Source of the DNA: Ignavibacteria bacterium UBA2373
GTDB lineage: Bacteria; Bacteroidota; Ignavibacteria; Kapaibacteriales; UBA961
Direction of reading: 5' to 3'
DNA: 18,330 nt
Assembly: GCA_002344005.1 (NCBI GenBank)
Contig: DDTD01000087.1
Coordinates: 1-18,330 of the forward strand
In this document: piece by piece, positions 8,002 through 16,674 of the stretch
How the letters are laid out: the number at the start of each line of letters is the position of its first letter
Position numbering within the stretch: position 1 is the first letter of the stretch
Position numbers and translations under genes: made by a program
Notes under the pieces: generated by a model
Databases searched by the model: none
What the model saw: the letters and a program-made list of their open reading frames with translations, nothing else
Told to the model about the DNA's origin: nothing

Positions 8002-9696
8002 ATGATGGTACAGGAACTTCTTGGCATTGTATGTGTATTTTTTCTTTCGGTTGTATGCTCTATACCATTAGGTAAATACATAAGTAAGGTTTTCCTCTAT
8101 GAATATACGCGTCTTGATATTGTATTTAATAGATTGGATAGATGGATTATTACACTGAGCGGTATTGATGCAACACGACAAATGACATGGAAAGACCATG
8201 TAAAATCACTTCTTTATATTAATGGTGTTTGGTTTTTTCTTTCAATGGCAGTATTAATGAATATGAGTCACTTGCCTCTGAATCCGGACGGCAACCCTTC
8301 CATGAGTTTTGACGTAGCGTTTAATACATCCGTGAGTTTTATTACAAATACGAATCTGCAACATTATTCCGGTGAGACGGGCTTATCATATTTGGGACAA
8401 CTTATTCTCATGCTGTGGCAATTTTTAAGTGCTGCATCGGGGATAACTGTTTGTGCGGTTGTTTTTATGGCGATGAAAGAAACAAAGAGTGAAGCATTCG
8501 GTAATTTTTATTCCATTTTCATCAGAAGTTGCACGCGTATTTTATTCCCTTTAGCTATTGTGACAGCCATACTGTTTTTGTTCAATGGCATGCCTATGTC
8601 TTTTGAAGGAAAAGACAGCATCACAACATTACAAGGTGAGCAACAATACATCAGTCGTGGACCTGTGGCAGCTTTTACGGCAATAAAACATTTAGGAACC
8701 AACGGTGGTGGTTTGTATGGCGTTAATTCGGCGCATCCTCTGGAAAATCCCAATTATTTTACTGCCATTATTCAGATGATTGCCCAAACAATTATTCCGA
8801 TGGGACTGGTTTTTGCCTTAGGTTATATGCTGAAAAATAAGAAATTCTCTCGCATGATATTTGGCGTAATGACAGCCGGATTTATTATTCTTGTTACACC
8901 AACAATAATATCAGAGATGCAAGGCAATCCGAATATCACCGCAATGGGTATTCAGCAGACAATGGGTAATATGGAAGGAAAAGAAATACGCTTTGGTTCA
9001 GGTTTATCGGGATATTGGAGTATTATTACAACAGTAATCTCTACGGGCAGTGTGAATGCAATGCATGATAGTTTTATGCCTTTGAGTACCATGAATCAAT
9101 TATTGGCTATGATGGTCAATGGTTTTTACGGTGGCTGTGGTGTCGGGTTTCTCAACTTTTATATTTTTATCATTTTAGCCGTATTTATCAGCGGATTGAT
9201 GGTAGGACGAACACCCGAATTTTTAGGCAAAAGAGTTGAAGCGAAAGAAATAAAAATTGCAATGCTTATTGCTTTACTTCACCCTTTTCTGATATTAATA
9301 GGTACTGCACTTGCAACGGCATTACCGGACTATACAACTGCATCGCTCAGTAATCCGGGTTTTCATGGCTTTAGTCAAATATTATATGAATTCACCTCAT
9401 CAAGTGCCAATAATGGCAGTGGGTTGGAGGGCTTAGGCGATAATACGCCATTTTGGAATATTGCCTGTGGTATAGTAATGGTATTGGCTCGTTATCTTCC
9501 TATTATTGGTCCAATTGCCATTGCAGGAATATTGGCTAATAAAAAATATATACCGGAAAGTAATGGAACATTAAAAACAGATACCGCAACATTTGGACTG
9601 ATGATTTTTGCTGTCATTATTATTATTACGGCATTATCATTTTTCCCTGCTCTCACACTTGGTCCTGTGGAAGAATATTTCTCATTAATAAAATAA
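8002..9696 (+). CDS. kdpA: Potassium-transporting ATPase, K+-channel-like subunit KdpA
   Basis: A 564-residue polytopic inner-membrane protein of normal KdpA length. The four pore loops that build the K+ selectivity filter are present: TNTNLQHYSGE (115-125), GTNGGGLYGVNSAHPLENP (232-250), TGSVNAMHDSF (348-358) and SSANNGSGLEGL (467-478). The glycines of the filter that set the high K+ affinity are kept. KdpA takes up K+ from the periplasm and passes it through the inter-subunit tunnel to KdpB. It follows kdpF by 8 bp and ends 10 bp before kdpB, consistent with one operon. No frameshift or missing element is apparent. The first two codons are both ATG, so the start could be 8002 or 8005. Confidence 0.97.
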   Translation: MMVQELLGIVCVFFLSVVCSIPLGKYISKVFLYEYTRLDIVFNRLDRWIITLSGIDATRQMTWKDHVKSLLYINGVWFFLSMAVLMNMSHLPLNPDGNPSMSFDVAFNTSVSFITNTNLQHYSGETGLSYLGQLILMLWQFLSAASGITVCAVVFMAMKETKSEAFGNFYSIFIRSCTRILFPLAIVTAILFLFNGMPMSFEGKDSITTLQGEQQYISRGPVAAFTAIKHLGTNGGGLYGVNSAHPLENPNYFTAIIQMIAQTIIPMGLVFALGYMLKNKKFSRMIFGVMTAGFIILVTPTIISEMQGNPNITAMGIQQTMGNMEGKEIRFGSGLSGYWSIITTVISTGSVNAMHDSFMPLSTMNQLLAMMVNGFYGGCGVGFLNFYIFIILAVFISGLMVGRTPEFLGKRVEAKEIKIAMLIALLHPFLILIGTALATALPDYTTASLSNPGFHGFSQILYEFTSSSANNGSGLEGLGDNTPFWNIACGIVMVLARYLPIIGPIAIAGILANKKYIPESNGTLKTDTATFGLMIFAVIIIITALSFFPALTLGPVEEYFSLIK

Positions 9697-9706
9697 GTTC
9701 AGTATT

Positions 9707-11743
9707 ATGAGTACAAGTAGTTCTCTTTTTCAGAAAGACTTGCTGATCGAAGCATTGAAGCAGTCATTTATAAAACTCGACCCGAGATTGATGTTTCGCA
9801 ATCCCGTAATGTTTACTGTAGAAATTGGAACAGCAGTAATGCTTTATGTCTGTATATGGGTACTGTTCGGCGAGCAATCACAAGGAAGTTTCATCTATAA
9901 TACAGCTATTTTTCTTATTCTTTTTTTTACATTACTATTTGCGAATTTTGCAGAAGCACTGGCGGAAGCAAGAGGAAAATCACAAGCCGAAAGTTTACGT
10001 AAAACAAGAGAAGAAACACCCGCAAAAAAAAATTTTTCCGTTGGGAAATCACATAATCATCAGATGGAAATAATTCCTTCTTCTCAACTCAGAAAAGGCG
10101 ATATGTTCTATTGTGAGGCAGGAGATATTATTCCTGCGGATGGTGAAATAATTGAAGGATTAGCTACCATAGACGAAAGTGCCATAACAGGAGAATCCGC
10201 GCCTGTTATTCGTGAAGCAGGGGGCGATAAAAGCTCCGTCACAGGCGGCACGAAAGTATTATCAGACACTATAACGGTGAAAGTCACGACAGAACAAGGT
10301 GAGAGTTTTTTGGATAAGATGATTGCTTTGGTCGAAGGTGCCTCCAGACAAAAAACACCCAATGAAATTGCGCTGACAATTCTTCTTGCCGGATTTACAT
10401 TAGTATTTCTTATTGTGACCGTGACATTACAACCTTTTGCTGACTTTGCTCATGCTCCCGTGACAATCGGTGCCTTAATTTCACTTTTTGTATGCTTAAT
10501 TCCCACCACTATCGGAGGATTACTTTCTGCCATCGGTATTGCCGGTATGGACAGAGCTTTACGTGCAAATGTTATTACTAAAAGTGGAAAAGCCGTTGAG
10601 ACAGCCGGTGACATTGATGTTCTTTTATTAGATAAAACCGGAACAATAACAATTGGCAATAGAAAAGCCACACATTTTTATCCGGCAGAGGGCATTGACA
10701 ATGCACATTTTATTCATTCTGTGGTATTGAGTTCATTAGCTGATGAAACACCCGAAGGTAAATCAATTATTGAACTGGCAAAAGTTAATCCGAGAGACTA
10801 TCGAATAAACAATGCTCAATTTATCAAATTTACGGCAGAAACCCGAAGCAGCGGCATTGATATTGACAATAGACGCATCCGTAAAGGGGCAGTTGATGCC
10901 ATAAAAATGTTATGCGAAAAAGCAGGTAATCCATTCCCGACAGAAACAGCCAATACGGTTAATCAGATATCAAATAATGGCGGAACTCCTCTTGTGGTAT
11001 CAGAAAATGAAAAAATACTCGGAGTCATCGAATTACAGGATATTATCAAGCCGGGAATTGGAGAGCGTTTTCAACGATTGCGCAAAATGGGAATTAAAAC
11101 TGTTATGGTCACAGGCGATAATCCATTAACTGCAAAATTTATTGCCGAAAAAGCCGGTGTTGATGATTTTATTGCCGAAGCCAAACCTGAAGATAAAATG
11201 AATTATATCAAAAAGGAACAGGCAAATGGAAGATTAGTAGCCATGATGGGCGACGGTACTAATGATGCGCCTGCATTAGCGCAAGCGGATGTCGGTGTGG
11301 CAATGAATAGCGGCACTCAAGCAGCAAAAGAAGCAGGAAATATGGTGGATTTGGATAATGACCCGACGAAATTAATAGAAATAGTTGAAATTGGTAAACA
11401 ATTATTAATGACAAGAGGAACACTGACGACATTCAGTATTGCCAATGATGTTGCGAAATATTTTGCAATTATCCCTGCTTTATTTATCGTCGCCGTTCCA
11501 TCCTTACAAGGACTAAATATTATGAAATTACATAGCCCGGAAAGTGCTATACTCTCGGCAATAATATTTAATGCTGTCATTATTCCTTTTCTTATTCCGC
11601 TTGCCCTGAAAGGGGTTGCCTATAAACCTATCGGGGCAGAAGCATTATTGCGTAGAAATTTATTGATATATGGCTTAGGCGGAATAATTATTCCCTTTAT
11701 AGGTATTAAAATCATTGATCTTTTTGTTTCACAATGTATATAA
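9707..11743 (+). CDS. kdpB: Potassium-transporting ATPase, ATP-hydrolysing subunit KdpB
   Basis: A 678-residue type IA P-type ATPase. The actuator domain contains TGES (161-164); its Ser164 corresponds to the serine whose phosphorylation inhibits E. coli KdpB (Ser162). M4 has the IPTTIGG stretch (265-271), the phosphorylation motif DKTGT is at 309-313 with acceptor D309, and the hinge GDGTNDAPAL is present near residue 511. In M5 the NDVAKYFAIIPALF segment keeps the lysine that couples ATP turnover to K+ release in E. coli (Lys586). The protein therefore looks fully active. It is the third gene of kdpFABC, 10 bp after kdpA, and its stop lies 5 bp before the preferred kdpC start. Confidence 0.97.
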   Translation: MSTSSSLFQKDLLIEALKQSFIKLDPRLMFRNPVMFTVEIGTAVMLYVCIWVLFGEQSQGSFIYNTAIFLILFFTLLFANFAEALAEARGKSQAESLRKTREETPAKKNFSVGKSHNHQMEIIPSSQLRKGDMFYCEAGDIIPADGEIIEGLATIDESAITGESAPVIREAGGDKSSVTGGTKVLSDTITVKVTTEQGESFLDKMIALVEGASRQKTPNEIALTILLAGFTLVFLIVTVTLQPFADFAHAPVTIGALISLFVCLIPTTIGGLLSAIGIAGMDRALRANVITKSGKAVETAGDIDVLLLDKTGTITIGNRKATHFYPAEGIDNAHFIHSVVLSSLADETPEGKSIIELAKVNPRDYRINNAQFIKFTAETRSSGIDIDNRRIRKGAVDAIKMLCEKAGNPFPTETANTVNQISNNGGTPLVVSENEKILGVIELQDIIKPGIGERFQRLRKMGIKTVMVTGDNPLTAKFIAEKAGVDDFIAEAKPEDKMNYIKKEQANGRLVAMMGDGTNDAPALAQADVGVAMNSGTQAAKEAGNMVDLDNDPTKLIEIVEIGKQLLMTRGTLTTFSIANDVAKYFAIIPALFIVAVPSLQGLNIMKLHSPESAILSAIIFNAVIIPFLIPLALKGVAYKPIGAEALLRRNLLIYGLGGIIIPFIGIKIIDLFVSQCI

Positions 11744-11748
11744 CGATT

Positions 11749-12306
11749 ATGAAAACGTATGTACTGCCGGCAATACGCCTAACACTTATCTTTGCTATAT
11801 TTTTTTGCGCTATCTATACATTCATTGTCATGGCTTCTTCTATGCTTGTACCGGAAAAGTTTTCCTTCGGAAAGATGAATAATGGATATTATTATTCGAT
11901 AGGTCAGAAATTTTCAAGCGATAAGTATTTTTGGTCACGCCCATCAGCAGTTGAATACAATGCCGCTGCTTCCGGTGGCAGCAATAAGGAACCATCGAAT
12001 CCGGACTATCTTCATAGTGTACAATTACGCATAGACACATTATTGCACTATAATCCCGATATAGAACTCTCCGATATTCCTTCGGATATTGTAACCGCAA
12101 GCGGCAGTGGCTTAGACCCTCATATTTCCGTGCAGGCGGCAATGATACAAGTGCCTCGTATCAGCAAAATTCGAAAAATAAGTCCGGATATACTCAAAAA
12201 AACTATTAAAGACTTGACAGAAAAACCAATGTTCGGAATTTTCGGAACAGAAAAAATTCATGTACTAACATTAAATCTTGCATTAGATTCCATTTCACAT
12301 TTTTAA
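11749..12306 (+). CDS. kdpC: Potassium-transporting ATPase subunit KdpC
   Basis: A 185-residue protein with one N-terminal transmembrane helix (about 7-30) and a periplasmic domain, the usual KdpC plan. Signature segments are YFWSRPSAVEYNAAASGGSN (60-79) and SDIVTASGSGLDPHIS, both strongly conserved in the family. KdpC stabilises the KdpAB complex. I choose the ATG at 11749 because family members begin MK(T/P)xLxPAxRLT; an ATG at 11734 would add MYITI and overlap kdpB by 10 bp. The gene is followed after 13 bp by the porin gene. Confidence 0.95.
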   Translation: MKTYVLPAIRLTLIFAIFFCAIYTFIVMASSMLVPEKFSFGKMNNGYYYSIGQKFSSDKYFWSRPSAVEYNAAASGGSNKEPSNPDYLHSVQLRIDTLLHYNPDIELSDIPSDIVTASGSGLDPHISVQAAMIQVPRISKIRKISPDILKKTIKDLTEKPMFGIFGTEKIHVLTLNLALDSISHF

Positions 12307-12313
12307 GTATAGT

Positions 12314-12347
12314 TTTACTATGAAAAACACATTTACTATGAAAAACA
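12314..12347 (+). repeat. Tandem 16-base repeat covering two in-frame start codons of the porin gene
   Basis: TTTACTATGAAAAACA occurs perfectly at 12314-12329 and 12332-12347, an offset of 18 bases or six codons, so both copies place an ATG AAA AAC in the same frame. It looks like a recent tandem duplication of the translation start. Either ATG (12320 or 12338) leaves a workable signal peptide. Confidence 0.75.
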
Positions 12348-13705
12348 ATTGTATCATTATGGCTCTTGTGATATTGTGTTCACAGACAGCCACAATAAAC
12401 GCTCAACAAACTGGTGAACCTTTTGAAGGAATAGATCAGTCTTGGCATAATGGTAATGACCGAAGAGACTCCTCTGTTTTTAAAGACATGAAATACTTTA
12501 CTCCAAGTATTATTATGGATATTAATTACAATTTTTCTTTTAATGATCCTATTGATAATACTGTTGTGGGTTCAACTGCATTAGCGCGGCATAATGAATT
12601 ACAATTATCGGCGCTTCATTTTGGCGGTGATTTTTACTATGAAGGCGCGCGAGCACGTATTATGACACAATTCGGTACTCGTTCAACAGTTGTACCGCGC
12701 AATGATTTTAGTGTCTATCGTGGTCAGTATTCTTTAGCAAATGTCTATCGTTATTTGAGCGAGGCGTATGCGGGCTATCATATCAACACGATGCATGGTA
12801 TTAATGTGGATTTTGGAATGTTCATGTCATATATAGGTCTTAATTCCTATTATCAACCCGAAAATTGGGAATATCAAGCTTCGTTTACCTCTGATAATAC
12901 ACCGTGGTTTTTTGTCGGCACACGTATTCAGATTTTTCCTTCAAAAAACTGGAAAATCGAACCATGGATTATTAATGGTTGGCAAAGCTATGGAAAATTT
13001 AATTCAATGCCCGGATTTGGTGGAAACATCACCTATATGTCAGATGATGGTAATTGGAAAATTCTCACAAATAATTATGTAGGTACAGATGCGGCGGGAA
13101 TAAAAGACCGAGTCCGTTTCCATTCGGATAATAGTGTTTTGTATCGTTATTATAATCAACCGGCTTCTAATGGCATAAGCAGAATGGCATTTTCTATGAC
13201 CGCAGATATTGGCTCTGAAAGTGGCGGGGGCGTGAATGGTTTTGATAATTCAGATCCTACGAAACCCGCACAATATTTTCTTAGTGCTATGCTTTATAAT
13301 CGTCTGTGGTTTGCACACAACAAATTGGCATGGACTTTCGGTGGGGGCTGGATGAAAAATCCCGGACGTTATTTAGTCCTCTATCCCACAGGACAAGCCA
13401 GTCCATTGCCTAATCCTCAAGACCCTACGAAAACAGAAGGCACATTTCCCTTTAGTGCTAATCCGGGTGATCAGTTCGAGGGATGGGACTGGAGCACCAA
13501 TATTGACTGGATGCCTAATCAAAGTTTAACGTTCCGATTAGAATATGTAAATAGAAATGCTTCCGTACCGTATTTTGCAGGAAGTGGCGGTGTAACGTCA
13601 TCCACAGGGTTAATAACGACACCTGTTGATCCAAACGGCGCTTGGAAACCTGATTTAGTGACAAGTGAACAAAAAGTTATTTTTGCTTTATTATTCCGAT
13701 TATAA
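12320..13705 (+). CDS. Outer-membrane beta-barrel porin of the kdp operon
   Basis: A 461-residue protein with an N-terminal signal peptide (NCIIMALVILCSQTATINA, cleavage probably before QQTGE). The mature chain is dominated by alternating polar/aromatic beta-strands with frequent Tyr, Trp, Gly and Asn, and a final strand KVIFALLFRL, as expected of an outer-membrane barrel. It resembles the putative beta-barrel porin families (OmpL/BBP2-like) found in Bacteroidota kdp loci. Lying between kdpC and the kdpD-like gene, 13 bp after kdpC and 7 bp before the next start, it is likely co-expressed with the pump. A role in letting K+ cross the outer membrane under K+ starvation is inferred from position only. 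Start ambiguity: ATG at 12320 or 12338. Confidence 0.82.
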   Translation: MKNTFTMKNNCIIMALVILCSQTATINAQQTGEPFEGIDQSWHNGNDRRDSSVFKDMKYFTPSIIMDINYNFSFNDPIDNTVVGSTALARHNELQLSALHFGGDFYYEGARARIMTQFGTRSTVVPRNDFSVYRGQYSLANVYRYLSEAYAGYHINTMHGINVDFGMFMSYIGLNSYYQPENWEYQASFTSDNTPWFFVGTRIQIFPSKNWKIEPWIINGWQSYGKFNSMPGFGGNITYMSDDGNWKILTNNYVGTDAAGIKDRVRFHSDNSVLYRYYNQPASNGISRMAFSMTADIGSESGGGVNGFDNSDPTKPAQYFLSAMLYNRLWFAHNKLAWTFGGGWMKNPGRYLVLYPTGQASPLPNPQDPTKTEGTFPFSANPGDQFEGWDWSTNIDWMPNQSLTFRLEYVNRNASVPYFAGSGGVTSSTGLITTPVDPNGAWKPDLVTSEQKVIFALLFRL

Positions 13706-13712
13706 AATATTT

Positions 13713-14840
13713 ATGAATCATCATATACCCAATCCTGAATATTTTCTACAACTCATCAAGAAAAAAAGATTAGGTACATGTAAGATCTATTTAGGCATGA
13801 GTGCAGGTGTCGGTAAAACATACCGAATGTTACAAGAAGCCCATATACTGCTACGCAATGGCGTGGATGTGAAAATAGGGTATGTTGAAACACATAAACG
13901 GTATGATACTGAAAAATTACTTGAAGGGTTACCGATAATACCCCGAAAAAAAATATTTTATAAGGGTAAAGAAATTGAAGAAATGGATCTTGATGCAATT
14001 ATTGCACAAAGACCTGAAGTAATTATTGTTGATGAATTGGCGCATAGTAATATTGAAGGCAGTAAGCATAAAAAAAGATGGGAAGATGTCCTTGAAATAT
14101 TATCATACGGTATAAATGTTATTTCTGCGGTGAATATACAACATTTAGAAAGTCTTCATGACAGTATTCATGTCATCACCGGTATTGATGTGACCGAACG
14201 TATTCCCGATAGTTTCTTATCTCATGCAGATGAAGTGGTAAATATTGATCTTACGGCTGATGAATTACTTTTCCGTTTACGGGAAGGAAAAATTTATACT
14301 CATGAAAAAATAACGACAGCATTACAAAATTTTTTTACGTATGATACTATTCTTCAATTGCGTGAACTTGCTTTGAAAGAAGTTGCTTCGCATGTTGAGA
14401 GAAAAGTAGAAATGGAAGTAACAAAAGAGCATGCTTTGCGACCGCAGCGTTTTATGGTATGTATTGAAACTAATGAAAAAACAGCCAAAAGTGTTATTCG
14501 GAAAACTGCACGGCTTGCCCATTACTATCAATCGCAATGGTTTGCTCTTTATGTGCAAACAGACAAAGAAAGTCCTGAAAAAATTCCTTTGCACAAACAA
14601 AGACATTTATTGCAGAATATGGAGCTGGTCTTGCAATTAGGCGGCGAGGTTATCAAAGTCGCGAGCAATGACAGAGGCACGATGATACTTCAACAGATAC
14701 AAACACATAGCATCACGACACTCTGTGTAGCGAAGCCTGACCATCGTTTACTGCCTTTACTACACTTCTTCTCATTATTCTATCGTCTGTCGCGTGCAAT
14801 AAATCGTACGGGCGTTGATATCATTATTCTTTCTCCATGA
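13713..14840 (+). CDS. kdpD: KdpD-like sensor protein lacking the kinase: KdpD domain plus USP domain
   Basis: A 375-residue soluble protein. Residues about 20-230 form the KdpD domain: Walker A GMSAGVGKT (28-36), DELAH Walker-B-like motif (107-111) and VNIQHLESLHD (140-150). Residues about 245-375 are a universal-stress-protein (USP) domain, with WFALYVQT (276-283) in the first fold half and SRAINRTGVDIIIL at the end. Full KdpD (about 900 residues) continues into four membrane helices, GAF and histidine kinase; all of that is absent, and the kinase is a separate gene overlapping by ATGA at 14837. I use 13713 as start because an upstream ATG at 13665 would overlap the porin by 41 bp with non-family sequence. 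In firmicutes the KdpD USP domain binds c-di-AMP; the SxS motif is not evident here (IETNE instead), so that ligand is uncertain. Confidence 0.9.
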   Translation: MNHHIPNPEYFLQLIKKKRLGTCKIYLGMSAGVGKTYRMLQEAHILLRNGVDVKIGYVETHKRYDTEKLLEGLPIIPRKKIFYKGKEIEEMDLDAIIAQRPEVIIVDELAHSNIEGSKHKKRWEDVLEILSYGINVISAVNIQHLESLHDSIHVITGIDVTERIPDSFLSHADEVVNIDLTADELLFRLREGKIYTHEKITTALQNFFTYDTILQLRELALKEVASHVERKVEMEVTKEHALRPQRFMVCIETNEKTAKSVIRKTARLAHYYQSQWFALYVQTDKESPEKIPLHKQRHLLQNMELVLQLGGEVIKVASNDRGTMILQQIQTHSITTLCVAKPDHRLLPLLHFFSLFYRLSRAINRTGVDIIILSP

Positions 14841-16561
14841 AAATAAAACATACACTTGTTTTGGGCACCGGTGCTTTATTTGTGCTGATAGTTATCGTCA
14901 GTAGTGTGGGTATAGGTGCAATATACTTAGTTAAACAGCATACCGCCGCTATTGTTCAAGCTAATCATGCGAGTATTATCTATATGCATCGTATGCTGAA
15001 AAATATTGAAAAAGGCGATGCTCAATCCTTGAAAAAATTTGAGAGCGATTTGCAAAAACAAATGGGCAATATTACCGAAGAAGGAGAAAGTGTCGCAACA
15101 AAAAAATTGTGGAATGATTATAAACACTATACAATAAATCCCAAAAAAGGTTATGCTCATATTAAAGATGATATTTATACGATTATCACACTTAATATGC
15201 AAGCAATTGAACGTAAAAGTATTGAAGCTCAACAACAAGCAGATACCGCAACATTCTGGATTATGGTTACCTCTTCATGTTGTGTATTATTAGCATTAAC
15301 CTTAGTTGTCAATATACCTGCTGCCATTACACATCCGATCAAAAAAATAATGTTGGCAATTAGTCAATTTTCTCAAAATAATTACTCCAATAAAATTGTT
15401 CACACATCGCATGATGAGTTCCGTCCTATGGTAGATGCCTTTAATACTATGGCGGAGACATTGGAAGAATACACGCATAGTATGCTCTCTGATATGTTGA
15501 TGGAAAAAAAACGTATAGCATCGCTTATTGATAATTTCTATGATCCGATTATTGGTTTTGACCATAGTATGAACGGTATATTTGTCAATAAAGAATTTCT
15601 GAAAATTGCAGGACTTACCGTTGATGACATTGTAGGAGTAAGTGCATATACCACAGCAGAGAGAAATAATTTGCTATCAACATTACTACAAGATATTGCT
15701 CAATCATCTTCAGAAAACAATCAATCTATCAATCGGACACTTACCATAAGTTATGATAAAAAGGAATTATATTTTGAAAAAGAAATTATTCCTCTCTCCT
15801 TAATTCCTTCGGGAGAGTCAAGCCCTGTTCATGGCGGTTATGTTTGTATTTTACGCAATATCACTGCATACAGAGAACTTGACATTGCCAAAACACATCT
15901 TATTGCCACATTATCGCATGAATTTAAAACACCGATAGCTTCAATTCGGATGAGTTTACAATTATTGCACAATGAAAAAACGGGTACTATATCACCTGAG
16001 CAAAGAGAATTATTGGAAAGTATTGATGAAGATACGCGGCGTTTGCTTACTCTTGTCGGTGAAGTCTTAACTATGGCGCAAGTAGAAAGCGGCAATATAC
16101 ATTTGTCCTTATATCCTTCTTCTGTCCAAGATATTATTGATTATGCTTTAACAGCAATCATGGCACAAGCACGACAAAAGAATATAGAATGTGTTGTGAA
16201 GTACCCCGCGCTATTATTACCCCAAGTAATGGTGGACAGCGAAAAGACTGCATGGGTTCTGGTCAATTTATTGTCTAATGCTCTACGATATTCTCATGAA
16301 GGGTCAACGGTAACTATTGACGTGCAATACAACAATCATAATATTTCGATTGCCGTGACGGATAAAGGTCGTGGTATCGCTCAGGAATATGTACCCAAAC
16401 TGTTTGATCGCTACTTCCGAGTACCCGGCACTTCTCGTGAAGGAAATGGCTTGGGCTTAAGTATAAGTAAGGAGTTTATTGAGGCTCAAGGCGGCACCAT
16501 GACAGTGCAAAGTGAAATCGGCGTGGGTACAACATTTACCGTCTATCTCTGTGTGGCATAG
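14837..16561 (+). CDS. Membrane sensor histidine kinase (HAMP, PAS) of the Kdp locus
   Basis: A 574-residue inner-membrane kinase. TM1 spans about 7-31, then about 105 residues outside the membrane, TM2 about 139-163, HAMP about 163-215 and a PAS-like domain about 225-345. The HisKA box is LSHEFKTPIASIR with phospho-acceptor H361. The ATP-binding domain has N-box NLLSNALRYS (477-486), G1 VTDKGRGIA (507-515), F-box KLFDRYF and G2 GNGLGLS (536-542). All catalytic elements are intact. The ATGA overlap with the kdpD-like gene implies translational coupling. Its membrane region is not the four-helix KdpD type, so the signal may differ. It most likely phosphorylates D52 of the sigma-54 regulator at 6283-7632; this is inferred from co-location. 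It is the last gene of the kdp cluster. Confidence 0.93.
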   Translation: MKIKHTLVLGTGALFVLIVIVSSVGIGAIYLVKQHTAAIVQANHASIIYMHRMLKNIEKGDAQSLKKFESDLQKQMGNITEEGESVATKKLWNDYKHYTINPKKGYAHIKDDIYTIITLNMQAIERKSIEAQQQADTATFWIMVTSSCCVLLALTLVVNIPAAITHPIKKIMLAISQFSQNNYSNKIVHTSHDEFRPMVDAFNTMAETLEEYTHSMLSDMLMEKKRIASLIDNFYDPIIGFDHSMNGIFVNKEFLKIAGLTVDDIVGVSAYTTAERNNLLSTLLQDIAQSSSENNQSINRTLTISYDKKELYFEKEIIPLSLIPSGESSPVHGGYVCILRNITAYRELDIAKTHLIATLSHEFKTPIASIRMSLQLLHNEKTGTISPEQRELLESIDEDTRRLLTLVGEVLTMAQVESGNIHLSLYPSSVQDIIDYALTAIMAQARQKNIECVVKYPALLLPQVMVDSEKTAWVLVNLLSNALRYSHEGSTVTIDVQYNNHNISIAVTDKGRGIAQEYVPKLFDRYFRVPGTSREGNGLGLSISKEFIEAQGGTMTVQSEIGVGTTFTVYLCVA

Positions 16562-16674
16562 TGCTTATTGGTATCTTCATATATGATAGACTGATATAGC
16601 TGCAAGAGCTAATATAACAACCCAAGATGTGATACAGAAGACAGAAATGTCCGTGATGCCATAGTCGCGTACCT

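Noticed and set aside
13665..13712. Earlier ATG for the kdpD-like gene overlapping the porin
   Set aside because: It would add 16 residues read from the porin's last strand in another frame; the ATG at 13713 follows the porin stop and fits the family start.
16562..16674. Terminator after the histidine kinase (TAGCT-GCAAG-AGCTA)
   Set aside because: The stem is only five pairs and there is no T-run downstream.
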